This document shows, piece by piece, positions 48,948 through 58,394 of a DNA stretch of 64,000 bases. A program made the translations under genes and the position numbers. The DNA comes from Candidatus Poribacteria bacterium (GTDB lineage: Bacteria; Poribacteria; WGA-4E; WGA-3G). The notes beneath the pieces were generated by a model. That model was not told where the DNA came from, searched no databases, and worked only from the letters and a program-made list of their open reading frames with translations. Each line of letters opens with the position of its first letter. The first letter of the stretch is position 1. Location: positions 62,001 to 126,000 of the forward strand of contig JAJEEK010000109.1 of assembly GCA_022821065.1 (NCBI GenBank). Direction: 5' to 3'.

Positions 48948-49634
48948 ATGTCGGAACAATTACAACAATTACTTAATTTGGAAACTGCCTCTGTTGCCGT
49001 AACATTTCACGATACTCAACCTGATAGCATCTCCCGTGTAGAGAAAACGGAAGCCTCTGGTTGTACCTATTGGCGACGCGCTGCCGAAGGCAAAACTTTT
49101 TATACTGAGGCATCCGACCACTACAACTGTCCGATCGGATGTTATACACACAACGTTGAACTCCCGCCTGCGCAGATGGAGGAACTCGAAAATACACTCG
49201 GACTGATGGGTGAACTCGGCTATATTACGATGGAAGAGGTACCCGGTATTCCGAGGCGGGAAACGTCGTTTAAAAGCGCAGTCTATTCGCCTTTGGCGGA
49301 TGCATCTGACACTCCCGATGTCGTTATTATCTCTGGTACACCGAGACAGATGATGCTCTTGATGGAGGCTGCAACCGCTGCTGGTATCGGTACGGAGAAT
49401 GGTGTTATGGGCAGACCGACGTGTGCTGCTATTCCTGCCGTCATACAGAGTAGGCGAAGTGTGAGCAGTTTAGGGTGTATCGGTAACCGCGTGTATACCG
49501 CACTCTCTGATGACGATTTCTACTTCGCTTTCCCGGGTGAACACATTGACGTGCTTGTTGAGAAATTAGAGACGATTGTGAACGCGAACCGTGCGTTAGA
49601 GGAATATCACCAGCAACGCCAAGCGGAGATTTAA
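48948..49634 (+). CDS. DUF169 family protein
   Basis: LLNLETASVAVTFHDTQP; SGCTYWRRAAEGKTFYTEASDHYNCPIGCYTHNVELP; GRPTCAAIPAVIQSRRSVSSLGCIGNRVYT. Confidence 0.8.
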   Translation: MSEQLQQLLNLETASVAVTFHDTQPDSISRVEKTEASGCTYWRRAAEGKTFYTEASDHYNCPIGCYTHNVELPPAQMEELENTLGLMGELGYITMEEVPGIPRRETSFKSAVYSPLADASDTPDVVIISGTPRQMMLLMEAATAAGIGTENGVMGRPTCAAIPAVIQSRRSVSSLGCIGNRVYTALSDDDFYFAFPGEHIDVLVEKLETIVNANRALEEYHQQRQAEI

Positions 49635-49639
49635 GTATC

Positions 49640-50449
49640 ATGCAAAAGGTTGCTGTTATTACGGGTGCAGCGAGTGGCATCGGACAGGGTCTGGCGGAGC
49701 GGTTTGCTGCGGAAGGTATGAATGTCGTCCTTGCGGATGTCGAAGAAACGGCATTAGCCAAACTTGCAGCAGCGTTAGAAACTAAAGGTGCGACAGTGCT
49801 CACTGTCCAAACGGATGTTTCAAATGCTGCCGAGGTCGAAAACCTTGCAGTGCAGACGCTGGACACTTTTGGTGCGGTACATATTCTTTGTAATAATGCC
49901 GGTGTTGTCTGTAGTCGTCCGATCTGGGAGCATACCGTTGCCGATTGGGAATGGGTGTTAGGCGTTAATCTTTGGGGTGTGATTCACGGTATCCGAGCGT
50001 TTGTGCCGCGTATGCTTGCCCAAGGGGATGCGTGTCATATCGTAAATACCGCTTCCATCTTGGGTCTGATCGGCGGTGGTGGAACAGGCATCTATAAGGT
50101 GAGTAAACACGGTGTCGTCGTCCTTTCTGAGGCACTTGCTGATGAATTGGCACAGAAAGGCGCAAATATTCAGGTGCATGTGCTGTGTCCCGGGTGGGTC
50201 CGTACAGGGATTTTGGATTCTGATCGGAACCGTCCAGATGCGTTGCAAAATCCAGATATGGAAGAGCCTCCGCTTCAACAAACACTTGGCGGTTCTGGAA
50301 ATGCCCGAGCTGAGATGGAAGCGGGGATGTCGCCTGCGGAAGTGGCGGAACATGTTTATAACGCTATTCAGAATGGGACCTTCTATATCCACACGCACCC
50401 TGAACACAAAGCGGCAATTCGTGAACGTATGGAGCGTATCCTTGAATAA
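49640..50449 (+). CDS. SDR family oxidoreductase
   Basis: VAVITGAASGIGQGLAERFA; LCNNAGVV; IYKVSKHGVVVLSEAL. Confidence 0.93.
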   Translation: MQKVAVITGAASGIGQGLAERFAAEGMNVVLADVEETALAKLAAALETKGATVLTVQTDVSNAAEVENLAVQTLDTFGAVHILCNNAGVVCSRPIWEHTVADWEWVLGVNLWGVIHGIRAFVPRMLAQGDACHIVNTASILGLIGGGGTGIYKVSKHGVVVLSEALADELAQKGANIQVHVLCPGWVRTGILDSDRNRPDALQNPDMEEPPLQQTLGGSGNARAEMEAGMSPAEVAEHVYNAIQNGTFYIHTHPEHKAAIRERMERILE

Positions 50450-50492
50450 CCATTTTGAATCCCAATAGGACGAGATACTGTCTACTTTCATT

Positions 50493-51020
50493 TTAGTCAG
50501 TCTCGCTGTCCCCTATTATCTGAACCCAAATAATAAAGACTCCACCTGTTAGGGTCACGCAACCGAAAATGGATCCTGCAGCGACTGATTTAATTTGATA
50601 TGATCGCATCTTCGCCCGATAGGCATCGGCGTAAGATTTGACATATTCAGGCGATTTTCCGATCAATCTTTCAGGTGGCGGATTTGATGGACGGATATAA
50701 TATGGAATCAGCAAACTTAAGGTTCCCACAGCACTCATTGAAGCAGTTAGGTAAAAAAGATCGTCCTGTCCATACCCAAGGGTCAAGTCGGCAATGAATC
50801 CAGTCATCAAACCACACATCGCTGCGGCGAAAGTCGCACTCATGCCCGATCCAAAATAAGCCAGCACATCAACATCGCTTTTCGCATCCGATTCAGCATC
50901 GGCTTTTGCCTGAAAATGTATAGCGTCGTGTGGCATATTCTTATAATGTTTAGAACCGCAGCCAGCAAACCCGATGCCCCACATAATTGACAAACAACAG
51001 AAATATAGCAAGAATTTCAC
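50493..51020 (-). CDS. hypothetical membrane lipoprotein
   Basis: Lipobox GFAGC, three hydrophobic segments. Confidence 0.65.
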   Translation of the reverse strand: MKFLLYFCCLSIMWGIGFAGCGSKHYKNMPHDAIHFQAKADAESDAKSDVDVLAYFGSGMSATFAAAMCGLMTGFIADLTLGYGQDDLFYLTASMSAVGTLSLLIPYYIRPSNPPPERLIGKSPEYVKSYADAYRAKMRSYQIKSVAAGSIFGCVTLTGGVFIIWVQIIGDSETD

Positions 51021-51047
51021 AACAAATCTCCTTCATATCGCGGAAAG

Positions 51048-51605
51048 TTAGCTGCTAAAATAGAGGCTATCCTGAAGGAAAGGGATTAAGGCAAACGTTA
51101 CGGCTTGTGTATAGTTTTGTAATCTGTCTACTGCACCTTTTGTAAAAAAACCGCTGGCACTCTGTTTCTCTCTCGTGTTGACATCTCCGGTCAGTTCATC
51201 GATGATGTGTCCTAATTCGATGCCTGCCAAGAGTTTTTCAACAATCCAGTTTGGTAACTCGTACAATCCAGATGTGCCAACACTTTCTCGGTGCTGTTGA
51301 TCCAATATGTGGATGACGGTAAATTGGAACCATCTGTTATGTAGTTGAAGGACCCCACCCTCAATACCGACGAAAAAGCTGGCGTTTAGATGCTGTTCAT
51401 CGTTGATCCGCTTTGCATGCTCAGCACGGTTCTTAGCACCGACGAAAGTATCTTCATTAAAAGGTTGAGCAGAAACGCCAGAGTCAACGGATAATCCGTG
51501 AATCTCCAACGGACTGAAAAATCTTGAGAAACTTTGTCGGGTGCTCTCAATTTTTACGCGGTTTTCCGAGCCGATTAAAACTTTAGTAGGTTTCATGCGT
51601 ATCAT
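51048..51605 (-). CDS. inosine/xanthosine triphosphatase-like (DUF84/YjjX family)
   Basis: VLIGSENRVKIESTRQSF; SGVSAQPFNEDTFVGAKNRAEHA; FVGIEGG. Confidence 0.88.
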   Translation of the reverse strand: MIRMKPTKVLIGSENRVKIESTRQSFSRFFSPLEIHGLSVDSGVSAQPFNEDTFVGAKNRAEHAKRINDEQHLNASFFVGIEGGVLQLHNRWFQFTVIHILDQQHRESVGTSGLYELPNWIVEKLLAGIELGHIIDELTGDVNTREKQSASGFFTKGAVDRLQNYTQAVTFALIPFLQDSLYFSS

Positions 51606-51740
51606 TATAGCACTTCTGAATAGAAAAACAAAGATTTAAAATTGACATTTATCACCTGAAAGAGATATAATAAATTAGATGGACTTCTTGATACGTGAGG
51701 TCCGCAAGCTGCACTTAAAACGTAGAATAGGAGAATTGAT

Positions 51741-52241
51741 GTGTTTCGCTTTAATTGGCAATTAGGAAAAGTCGCTATTGTCGGGACCTGTATGCTTGTC
51801 ATGTTCTCATGCGGGAGTGGTGAGATTCAGAATTTTGAGGGCATCGCGATCCACGCAGATCCGAGGACTGATAGGATCGATTTGCGGATTTATCTGACCG
51901 ACAGATACGGTACACCGTTAATATGGAACCAGAGCATTCTCAGTCCGAATGTTGGTGTGAGTACAATCTCCGAAGGGGATTTTACAACCAACGTTAAAGT
52001 CTACTCCATACGCAACGGCGAAAAACATAGGAAAGTCTACGATGGACGGTTGGTTGATCTGCGTTGGGCACAAGAACTCAATAGGCTGGATCGCCTCATG
52101 ACTGCGGAGATCCCGCGCTTCTTCATTGAAGAAGACCCAGAACGGGATACACATTTAGGCATTATCACAGTTGAAATCCAGACGGAAAAACAGGGACCTT
52201 TCATAGATACTTTAGAAAACGCTGAGATTTATAAGTTTTAA
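51741..52241 (+). CDS. hypothetical lipoprotein (GTG start)
   Basis: Lipobox VMFSC; immediately upstream of an ABC permease. Confidence 0.6.
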   Translation: MFRFNWQLGKVAIVGTCMLVMFSCGSGEIQNFEGIAIHADPRTDRIDLRIYLTDRYGTPLIWNQSILSPNVGVSTISEGDFTTNVKVYSIRNGEKHRKVYDGRLVDLRWAQELNRLDRLMTAEIPRFFIEEDPERDTHLGIITVEIQTEKQGPFIDTLENAEIYKF

Positions 52242-52279
52242 GCCGACATCACGTAAGAAACGAGGCGACATCAGAAGAT

Positions 52280-53146
52280 ATGCCTATTCACACACAAGAC
52301 TACCGGCATTGGGAAGGCTCCCTCAAACCGCGCAATTATACGCGGTGGTGGATCATTGCAAAGGCTGAGCTCAAACTGCTTGCCCAGCGCAAAATTGTCC
52401 GATTAATCGTCGCCGTTCCGCCTGTTATCTACATCATCGTTCACGCGATACTTATCTATATCTCCAATCAAGTACCGGATGCGTTGCTCTGGTTTGAAGT
52501 TGATGCCGAGTTTTTTCAGCAATTCCTATTCCGAAACCCGAGTACGGGGCCCCCTTCCTCATTTCTCATCGCGCTGATCGCTATTTTCGGGGGTTCTGGA
52601 TTAATAGCCACAGATTTAAAGAACAACGCGCTCGCCCTTTACCTCTCCAAACCTATCTCATGGATAGATTACTTAATCGGAAAGCTCGCTGTTATAGGCA
52701 TCTTAATCGGTTGCTTGACGTTGGTTCCCGGACTCTTGCTGTTTCTTGAACACGCGCTACTGACCGATATCGCTTTTCTGAAAGAAAACTACTGGGTCCC
52801 GCTTTCGATCATCATCTACTCGGGCGTGATTACGGTGTCTGCGGGGTTATTGATGTTGCTATTCTCATCACTAACTTCCAATCCTCGCTACGCGACGATC
52901 GGTTTTTGCGCTGTGTGGTTCGGGTCACCTGTTATCTACGAGATACTTAAAGAGATTACGCGTACCAGCAGAACGGCGATTGTCTCGATTTGGGCGAACT
53001 ACGACATTCTCGGTTCAGCACTCTTTAACGCCCCACACAGCCATGTTGTGCATTGGGGTTGGTCGCTCCTCGTGCTGCTTGCGCTGATAGCTCTCTGTCT
53101 ATTCGTGCTCCACCGTCGGATTCGTGCAGTTGAGATCGTCAAGTAA
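52280..53146 (+). CDS. ABC-2-type transporter permease
   Basis: Six hydrophobic segments; KNNALALYLSKPISWIDYLIGKLAVIGILIG. Confidence 0.8.
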   Translation: MPIHTQDYRHWEGSLKPRNYTRWWIIAKAELKLLAQRKIVRLIVAVPPVIYIIVHAILIYISNQVPDALLWFEVDAEFFQQFLFRNPSTGPPSSFLIALIAIFGGSGLIATDLKNNALALYLSKPISWIDYLIGKLAVIGILIGCLTLVPGLLLFLEHALLTDIAFLKENYWVPLSIIIYSGVITVSAGLLMLLFSSLTSNPRYATIGFCAVWFGSPVIYEILKEITRTSRTAIVSIWANYDILGSALFNAPHSHVVHWGWSLLVLLALIALCLFVLHRRIRAVEIVK

Positions 53147-53149
53147 CGG

Positions 53150-54088
53150 TTAGTACAACCTTGCGCCGTTTGCATCCCACATCTCGTCCTGAGAATAAAT
53201 CTGTGGGGGTGCTATAGGTGCCAGTGTTGGCAGCCAGTCTTGGCGGAATTGTTGGACGAGTCGCACTGCGTTCTGGTAGGCGATGCGTTCCTTTATTTCA
53301 TCGTCAAGCCGTGCTGTCTCAATCTGATTTTGGACCAGCCGAAAATCATAATACGGCAAATCACTGCCGAACATAAGCCTATCGCTACCGAGGTTGTTAA
53401 CAAGGTGTACAAGATCCCAACTCTCATCCGCGCCTTCCGGTTTCTGTGCTACGTCAAACCAGACGTTTTCACACCTTCCGCATTGCTCAATGGCATCAAG
53501 ATGTCCGGCTTTGTTCATCGACACATGTCCGATGATAAACGTTATTGACGGAAATCGCTTTGCGTACGCGGCAATATTTCGGGTGGAACCTGCTTGATGG
53601 AGTAGGCAGAGACCCCCGTGCATCGCGACAACTTCGAGGAATGCGTGAAGTTCACCGCCGAGTGAATGTCCAGACAGAGCGGGATGACAGACGAACCCAA
53701 CCAAACCGTCTTCCTGCATGGCTCGCGCTAATTCATTAACCCCTGCTTGTTCATGTCGGACTTCCACGATTCCCAATCCAATCGGAAAACGTTCTGGATG
53801 CAGTCTGCACGCGTTGGCGATTGTCTCGTTTTGGGTTCGCGTGTCGCGTACGCCGTTCGCTTGTGGTCCGCCCGCTGTTGGACACGGGATCGCACCGATA
53901 ACGTTTGCCGAAGCCATCCGGGCAAGGCATCGTCCAACACTCTGTCCAACAACCGGTGCACGTGATACCGTCATACCAATATGGCAATGAACATCAAAAT
54001 AGGGATGCATTTTTTTATTTTTCCTTGTGGTTCGATGAGGCGAGTTTAGGCATTGCGTGCTTTTCCGTAGCGTTGAAGAAACACCCAA
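53150..54088 (-). CDS. amidohydrolase family protein (TIM-barrel metal-dependent hydrolase)
   Basis: YFDVHCHIG; GFVCHPALSGH; ITFIIGHVSMNKAGHLDAI; RLMFGSDLPYYDF. Confidence 0.9.
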   Translation of the reverse strand: MGVSSTLRKSTQCLNSPHRTTRKNKKMHPYFDVHCHIGMTVSRAPVVGQSVGRCLARMASANVIGAIPCPTAGGPQANGVRDTRTQNETIANACRLHPERFPIGLGIVEVRHEQAGVNELARAMQEDGLVGFVCHPALSGHSLGGELHAFLEVVAMHGGLCLLHQAGSTRNIAAYAKRFPSITFIIGHVSMNKAGHLDAIEQCGRCENVWFDVAQKPEGADESWDLVHLVNNLGSDRLMFGSDLPYYDFRLVQNQIETARLDDEIKERIAYQNAVRLVQQFRQDWLPTLAPIAPPQIYSQDEMWDANGARLY

Positions 54089-54144
54089 GCAAAAACCCCT
54101 CCATTTTACTACGGGCTACGTGTTCTATGTGTGCAGTTCCGCCG

Positions 54145-54912
54145 TTAGAATTCTGGCACAGGTGCGTAGGTGTTAAAGCCGTCTGTTCTATCTTTGCCGT
54201 GCAAGAGATAGATGTGATGTTTCCGTCGCCACTCCGCCCCTGGGTAACGGACGTTTGCTGGCATATAGCGCATTGTGTAGCCACATCGCCGTTTCTGAGA
54301 AACGTTTGGACTCGAATTGTGGATTGTCCACGCGTCATGGAAATGGCACTCACCGACCTCTAACTCCAAGTCAACTGCTTTGGATAGGTCTAAGTCCTCA
54401 TCGACAACTTCGCTGCCAAAGAGCATGTTTTTCCGGTCAACAGTTTCATAGCGACGGTCGCGTAGACTGTGGCTTCCAGGGATGACACGCATACACCCGT
54501 TTTCAACTTTCGATTCATCGACCGCGAGCCACATCGTAATAACGTGCATCGGTTCAAGCGATTTGCCCCAGTAAACACCGTCCTGATGCCACGGGACCTC
54601 CATGCCGTCGTTTTCACGTTTGCTGATAAAGTGGCTCGACCAGAGGATGATGTCCGGTCCGATGAACCGTTCGATGACCTTCAACACGCGTGGGTGTGTC
54701 AGGTATTTGAAGAGATACGGATGCTCAAAATGTGGAACATCCATCTGCTCCGGACGTCTATCTGCTGGCAGATTTGCGATCATTTCGTCCACATAGTCTC
54801 GAAGTTCGTCTAACTCCGGTTCCGTGAAGATACGTCCGAATTTAATATACCCGTTTTCCTTGTAAAATTTGACCTGCTCATCAGAGACGGTCGTTTCCAA
54901 TTGCCAATCCAT
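54145..54912 (-). CDS. phytanoyl-CoA dioxygenase family protein
   Basis: FYKENGYIKFGRIFTEPELDEL; EVPWHQDGVYWGKSLEPM; VENGCMRVIPGSHSLRD; CHFHDAWTIHNSSPN. Confidence 0.93.
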   Translation of the reverse strand: MDWQLETTVSDEQVKFYKENGYIKFGRIFTEPELDELRDYVDEMIANLPADRRPEQMDVPHFEHPYLFKYLTHPRVLKVIERFIGPDIILWSSHFISKRENDGMEVPWHQDGVYWGKSLEPMHVITMWLAVDESKVENGCMRVIPGSHSLRDRRYETVDRKNMLFGSEVVDEDLDLSKAVDLELEVGECHFHDAWTIHNSSPNVSQKRRCGYTMRYMPANVRYPGAEWRRKHHIYLLHGKDRTDGFNTYAPVPEF

Positions 54913-54957
54913 GTGTCACCTATTTTTCAGTTTTTGATTTGTTATAATTTCTGAAAC

Positions 54958-55028
54958 TATACTCAGCACTTACGACGCATATCAAAGCATAACAACACAG
55001 CACAAACTAAAAGTTCGTGGTACAATAA
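54958..55028. repeat. degenerate partial copy of the ~122-bp TIR element
   Basis: cacttacgacgcatat...cacaaactaaaagttcgtggtacaataagg resembles the element's left end and internal palindrome. Confidence 0.4.
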
Positions 55029-55031
55029 GGT

Positions 55032-55871
55032 TTACTCTATTTTTATTTTTCCCCAAACAGTAGCGAGTTTATCGTTTGGTGAGACAGCCTCTGCTCCTAA
55101 CGTCCGTGCAAGCCCTTTTTCGGCGATGTCAGTTATCTGATCTTCTGTTAGCACGACATTGAAGAGTGCGACCTCATCCATAACACCGTCTGTGAGACTT
55201 CGGGAAGCGACACTAGGCTCACCGCCAATAGAGAAAGGGCTTAGATTATCCTCATTCTCATCGGCTTGTGCAGCAATATCTTTTTCCGATTCTAATTTCC
55301 CATTCCGATACAACTTCATCGCGCCTTTTCGGTCAGCAGTTGCAGCGAGATGGTGCCACTTCCCATCATTGATCGGTGATGTGCCGAAGAGATGGATACC
55401 TGCGCCTTGTGCTAATCCGACCCAAAACAGCGGCTTTCCTTTGTTGTTCGGATCAAGGTTACCGCGAACCGCCAAAAGATAGCCGTGTCTCGGCATAGCG
55501 AAATCAGCCTTTTCGATGAGGGTTGCGTGCCAATCGTCGGGTGTCCTCGAATACTTGAACCATGCGACCATAGAAAAATTCGCTTTTCCGACGTTCAGGA
55601 TCGGGGAAATGCCAGCGTTAGCCAAGCCGCCGCTTTTGAATTCCAATCCACCTTCAAATTTGCCATCCGTCCACTTCACAGGTTCTAAAAATTCCGCATC
55701 AAGTGCGTTTTCCGTTAAGTCCTTGGCGAGATCGCCGCCATCCTCGTTGAAAAGCCAGACGGCTACTGCCGTAGTGGGATCAACTGCGGTATGTCCTTGT
55801 GTGGTAAACAGTAGGACGGCAACACCTATAACAGACCAGAAAATGCTCGGTTTTTGATATCTACCTCTCAT
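55032..55871 (-). CDS. secreted LamG domain protein with C-terminal WGxxK motif
   Basis: Signal peptide; AVAVWLFNEDGGDLAKDLTENALDAEF; FSMVAWFKYSRTPDDW; MDEVALFNVVLTEDQI; C-term AEAVSPNDKLATVWGKIKIE. Confidence 0.9.
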   Translation of the reverse strand: MRGRYQKPSIFWSVIGVAVLLFTTQGHTAVDPTTAVAVWLFNEDGGDLAKDLTENALDAEFLEPVKWTDGKFEGGLEFKSGGLANAGISPILNVGKANFSMVAWFKYSRTPDDWHATLIEKADFAMPRHGYLLAVRGNLDPNNKGKPLFWVGLAQGAGIHLFGTSPINDGKWHHLAATADRKGAMKLYRNGKLESEKDIAAQADENEDNLSPFSIGGEPSVASRSLTDGVMDEVALFNVVLTEDQITDIAEKGLARTLGAEAVSPNDKLATVWGKIKIE

Positions 55872-55956
55872 CTACGTTACCCCCAAGATTATTTGCTTTG
55901 GATTTTGACACACCTTTGTATCAGATGTCAAGCAATTTTTTCGTTTTCGGTAAACG

Positions 55957-56020
55957 TCGCGACCGGAGATCGCTCCTACAAAGAATACACTAATGAATCG
56001 CGACCGGAGATCGCTCCTAC
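55957..56020. repeat. direct repeat of tcgcgaccggagatcgctcctac (23 bp, x2)
   Basis: 55957-55979 and 55998-56020. Confidence 0.85.
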
Positions 56021-56155
56021 CGGAGAAAATCTGTCATTGACTTTTTAGTTGAGTATGCTACAATATTGTTCGTAGCTATGCAATATTACGATGTGGATTC
56101 TACGGTCACATCACTGTTTTATCCGAAACCCAACATATCTTATATTGAGGAATAC

Positions 56156-58387
56156 ATGAATTTTAGCAGACAATTTTATGGTTTGGTTCTCTTAATACTA
56201 ATGTCGGTATGTTTAACTGCTGTTGCCGAAGAAGAAATCAAAGAGGTTGTTCGATTGGAAGAGATCGTGGTTACGGCGCGTAAACGTGAGCAGCGATCCT
56301 TTGAGGTGCCGCTCTCCGTCTCTACACTCCGTGGCGATCGGTTTGACACGCTGCGTTCCTCGGGTATGGATGTGCGTTTTTTATCGAATCGCACGCCGAG
56401 TTTGCAGGTAGAGTCGTCGTTTGGACGTATCTTTCCGCGCTTCTATATTCGTGGTCTCGGCAATACAGACTTTGATCTCAACGCTTCACAGCCGGTTTCG
56501 CTGCTCTATGACGGCGTTGTACTCGAAAATGCGTTGTTAAAAGGATTTCCAGCCTTTGATTTGGATAGAGTTGAAGTCCTACGGGGACCGCAAGGTACGT
56601 TGTTTGGACGTAATACGCCTGCTGGTACTGTGAAGTTTGAATCGGCACGTCCGACACAGAACTTGGAAGGATACGGACGGGTGAGTTACGGACGGTTCAA
56701 TAGCAGTAATTTTGAGAGTGCTATATCGGGTCCGATCATTCCTTCTGTGCTTTCCGCGCGGCTTTCGCTGCTTACACAGTGGCGAGACGACTGGGTAGAT
56801 AACGAGCACACCGGTGAAGACGACGTTTTGGGTGGGCATCGGGATTTGGCGGGTCGTTTACAGTTGTTGTGGACCCCCATGCCAGCGTTGGAAGCACGGT
56901 TCAAAGCCCATGCCCGCGATCTCGATGGCACGGCGCGCCTGTTTCGTGCCAATATCTTATCAAAGGGTGAAGGCGGCTTGGTGCAGGATTTTGCCCGTGA
57001 CCGCATCGCACACGACGGACCCAATGAACAAACACTGCGTACGCAGGGGCTGTCGGCTGAAGTCCGCTACGATATTGGGGACTTCCAACTCGTTTCATTG
57101 ACAGGATTTGAACGCCTGACGAATTTCTCGCGTGGAGATATTGACGGCGGATACGGTGCAGCGTTTCTTCCTGTGAGCGGTCCCGGCGAGATTCCCTTCC
57201 CTTCTGAAACCGCTTCTGGTATTCCGAACCTACGGCAATTTAGCCAAGAAGTCCGCCTGATGAGTCCAGCAGTGCACCGACTCGCCTACCAATTCGGTTT
57301 ATACTATTTTTCGGAGTTCGTGGAGATGGAAGATTTCAACTACGATACACTGGCGGGTGGTACCTTAGATGGCGTGGCGCGCCAAGAGCAAAAATCTACA
57401 GCACGGGCGGCGTTCGCAGCACTAACCTTCCAAATGCTTGAGAACCTCGAACTCGGTGCCGGTCTACGATTGTCGCACGGTGCGAAGGACTATACAGCAT
57501 GGCGGGATGAGGCACCCGCTGTTACCGAGGCAGGTCCACTCGGTCCTATCCACGAGAACCCCGAAGATACCGTCTGGAGCGGGGATATGAGCCTCCGCTA
57601 TCAAGTGGCTTCTAATGTGCAAACGTATCTGCGCGCGGCGCGCGGATTTCGGGCACCGAGCATTCAGGGACGCTTGTTGTTTGGTGATACTGTTACAGTC
57701 GCCGATACCGAGACGATTCTCTCCTTTGAAGGCGGCACGAAGTTCCGCGTGTGGGGCCAGCGGTTGCATCTGAATATGGCGGCATTCCAGTACCTTATGC
57801 AGGATCAGCAGTTGACTGCAGTCGGCGGCGAAACCAATTTCAATCGGTTGGTAAACGCCGATAGCACGATTGGACGCGGTGTTGAAGCAGAGTTGATTTT
57901 TATGCCAATCACGGCATTGGAAATTTCAGCAGGCTTCAGCTACAACCACACACGCATTGACGATCCGAATTTGACGATACAGGGATGTGGTGCACCGTGT
58001 ACGATGTTGGACCCGTCTGTTGCTGAAGGAATTTTCTCTATTGATGGCAACAGTCTGCCACAAGCACCGGGATGGATCGCAGATGTGGCACTGAGCTACG
58101 CGCTCTCGCTGCCATCGGACATCCGCCTTGTTGCATCCACAGATTGGGCATATCGTAGCCGGGTACGGTTCTTCCTCTACGATTCGGTGGAATTCGGCGA
58201 TGATTGGATCCTGATTGGTGGTGTTCGGCTTGCCTGCCTATTACCGTCCAGCGATATAGAAGTCGCACTTGTCGGGCGCAATATCCTCAACGATACGTCT
58301 CCGACAGGGGGCATTGATTTCAACAATCTGACGGGTTTTGTCAATGAACCGCGGTTTTGGAGCCTGGAATTGGTGCGGCGTTTTTGA
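56156..58387 (+). CDS. TonB-dependent receptor
   Basis: LEEIVVTARKREQRSFEVPLSVSTL TonB box/plug; FDLDRVEVLRGPQGTLFGRNTPAGTVKF; C-terminal FWSLELVRRF. Confidence 0.95.
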   Translation: MNFSRQFYGLVLLILMSVCLTAVAEEEIKEVVRLEEIVVTARKREQRSFEVPLSVSTLRGDRFDTLRSSGMDVRFLSNRTPSLQVESSFGRIFPRFYIRGLGNTDFDLNASQPVSLLYDGVVLENALLKGFPAFDLDRVEVLRGPQGTLFGRNTPAGTVKFESARPTQNLEGYGRVSYGRFNSSNFESAISGPIIPSVLSARLSLLTQWRDDWVDNEHTGEDDVLGGHRDLAGRLQLLWTPMPALEARFKAHARDLDGTARLFRANILSKGEGGLVQDFARDRIAHDGPNEQTLRTQGLSAEVRYDIGDFQLVSLTGFERLTNFSRGDIDGGYGAAFLPVSGPGEIPFPSETASGIPNLRQFSQEVRLMSPAVHRLAYQFGLYYFSEFVEMEDFNYDTLAGGTLDGVARQEQKSTARAAFAALTFQMLENLELGAGLRLSHGAKDYTAWRDEAPAVTEAGPLGPIHENPEDTVWSGDMSLRYQVASNVQTYLRAARGFRAPSIQGRLLFGDTVTVADTETILSFEGGTKFRVWGQRLHLNMAAFQYLMQDQQLTAVGGETNFNRLVNADSTIGRGVEAELIFMPITALEISAGFSYNHTRIDDPNLTIQGCGAPCTMLDPSVAEGIFSIDGNSLPQAPGWIADVALSYALSLPSDIRLVASTDWAYRSRVRFFLYDSVEFGDDWILIGGVRLACLLPSSDIEVALVGRNILNDTSPTGGIDFNNLTGFVNEPRFWSLELVRRF

Positions 58388-58394
58388 TATCCGA

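Noticed and set aside
53718-53990. Several overlapping ORFs on both strands within the amidohydrolase gene
   Set aside because: The amidohydrolase frame has clear conserved motifs; the others are GC-driven antisense or out-of-frame ORFs.
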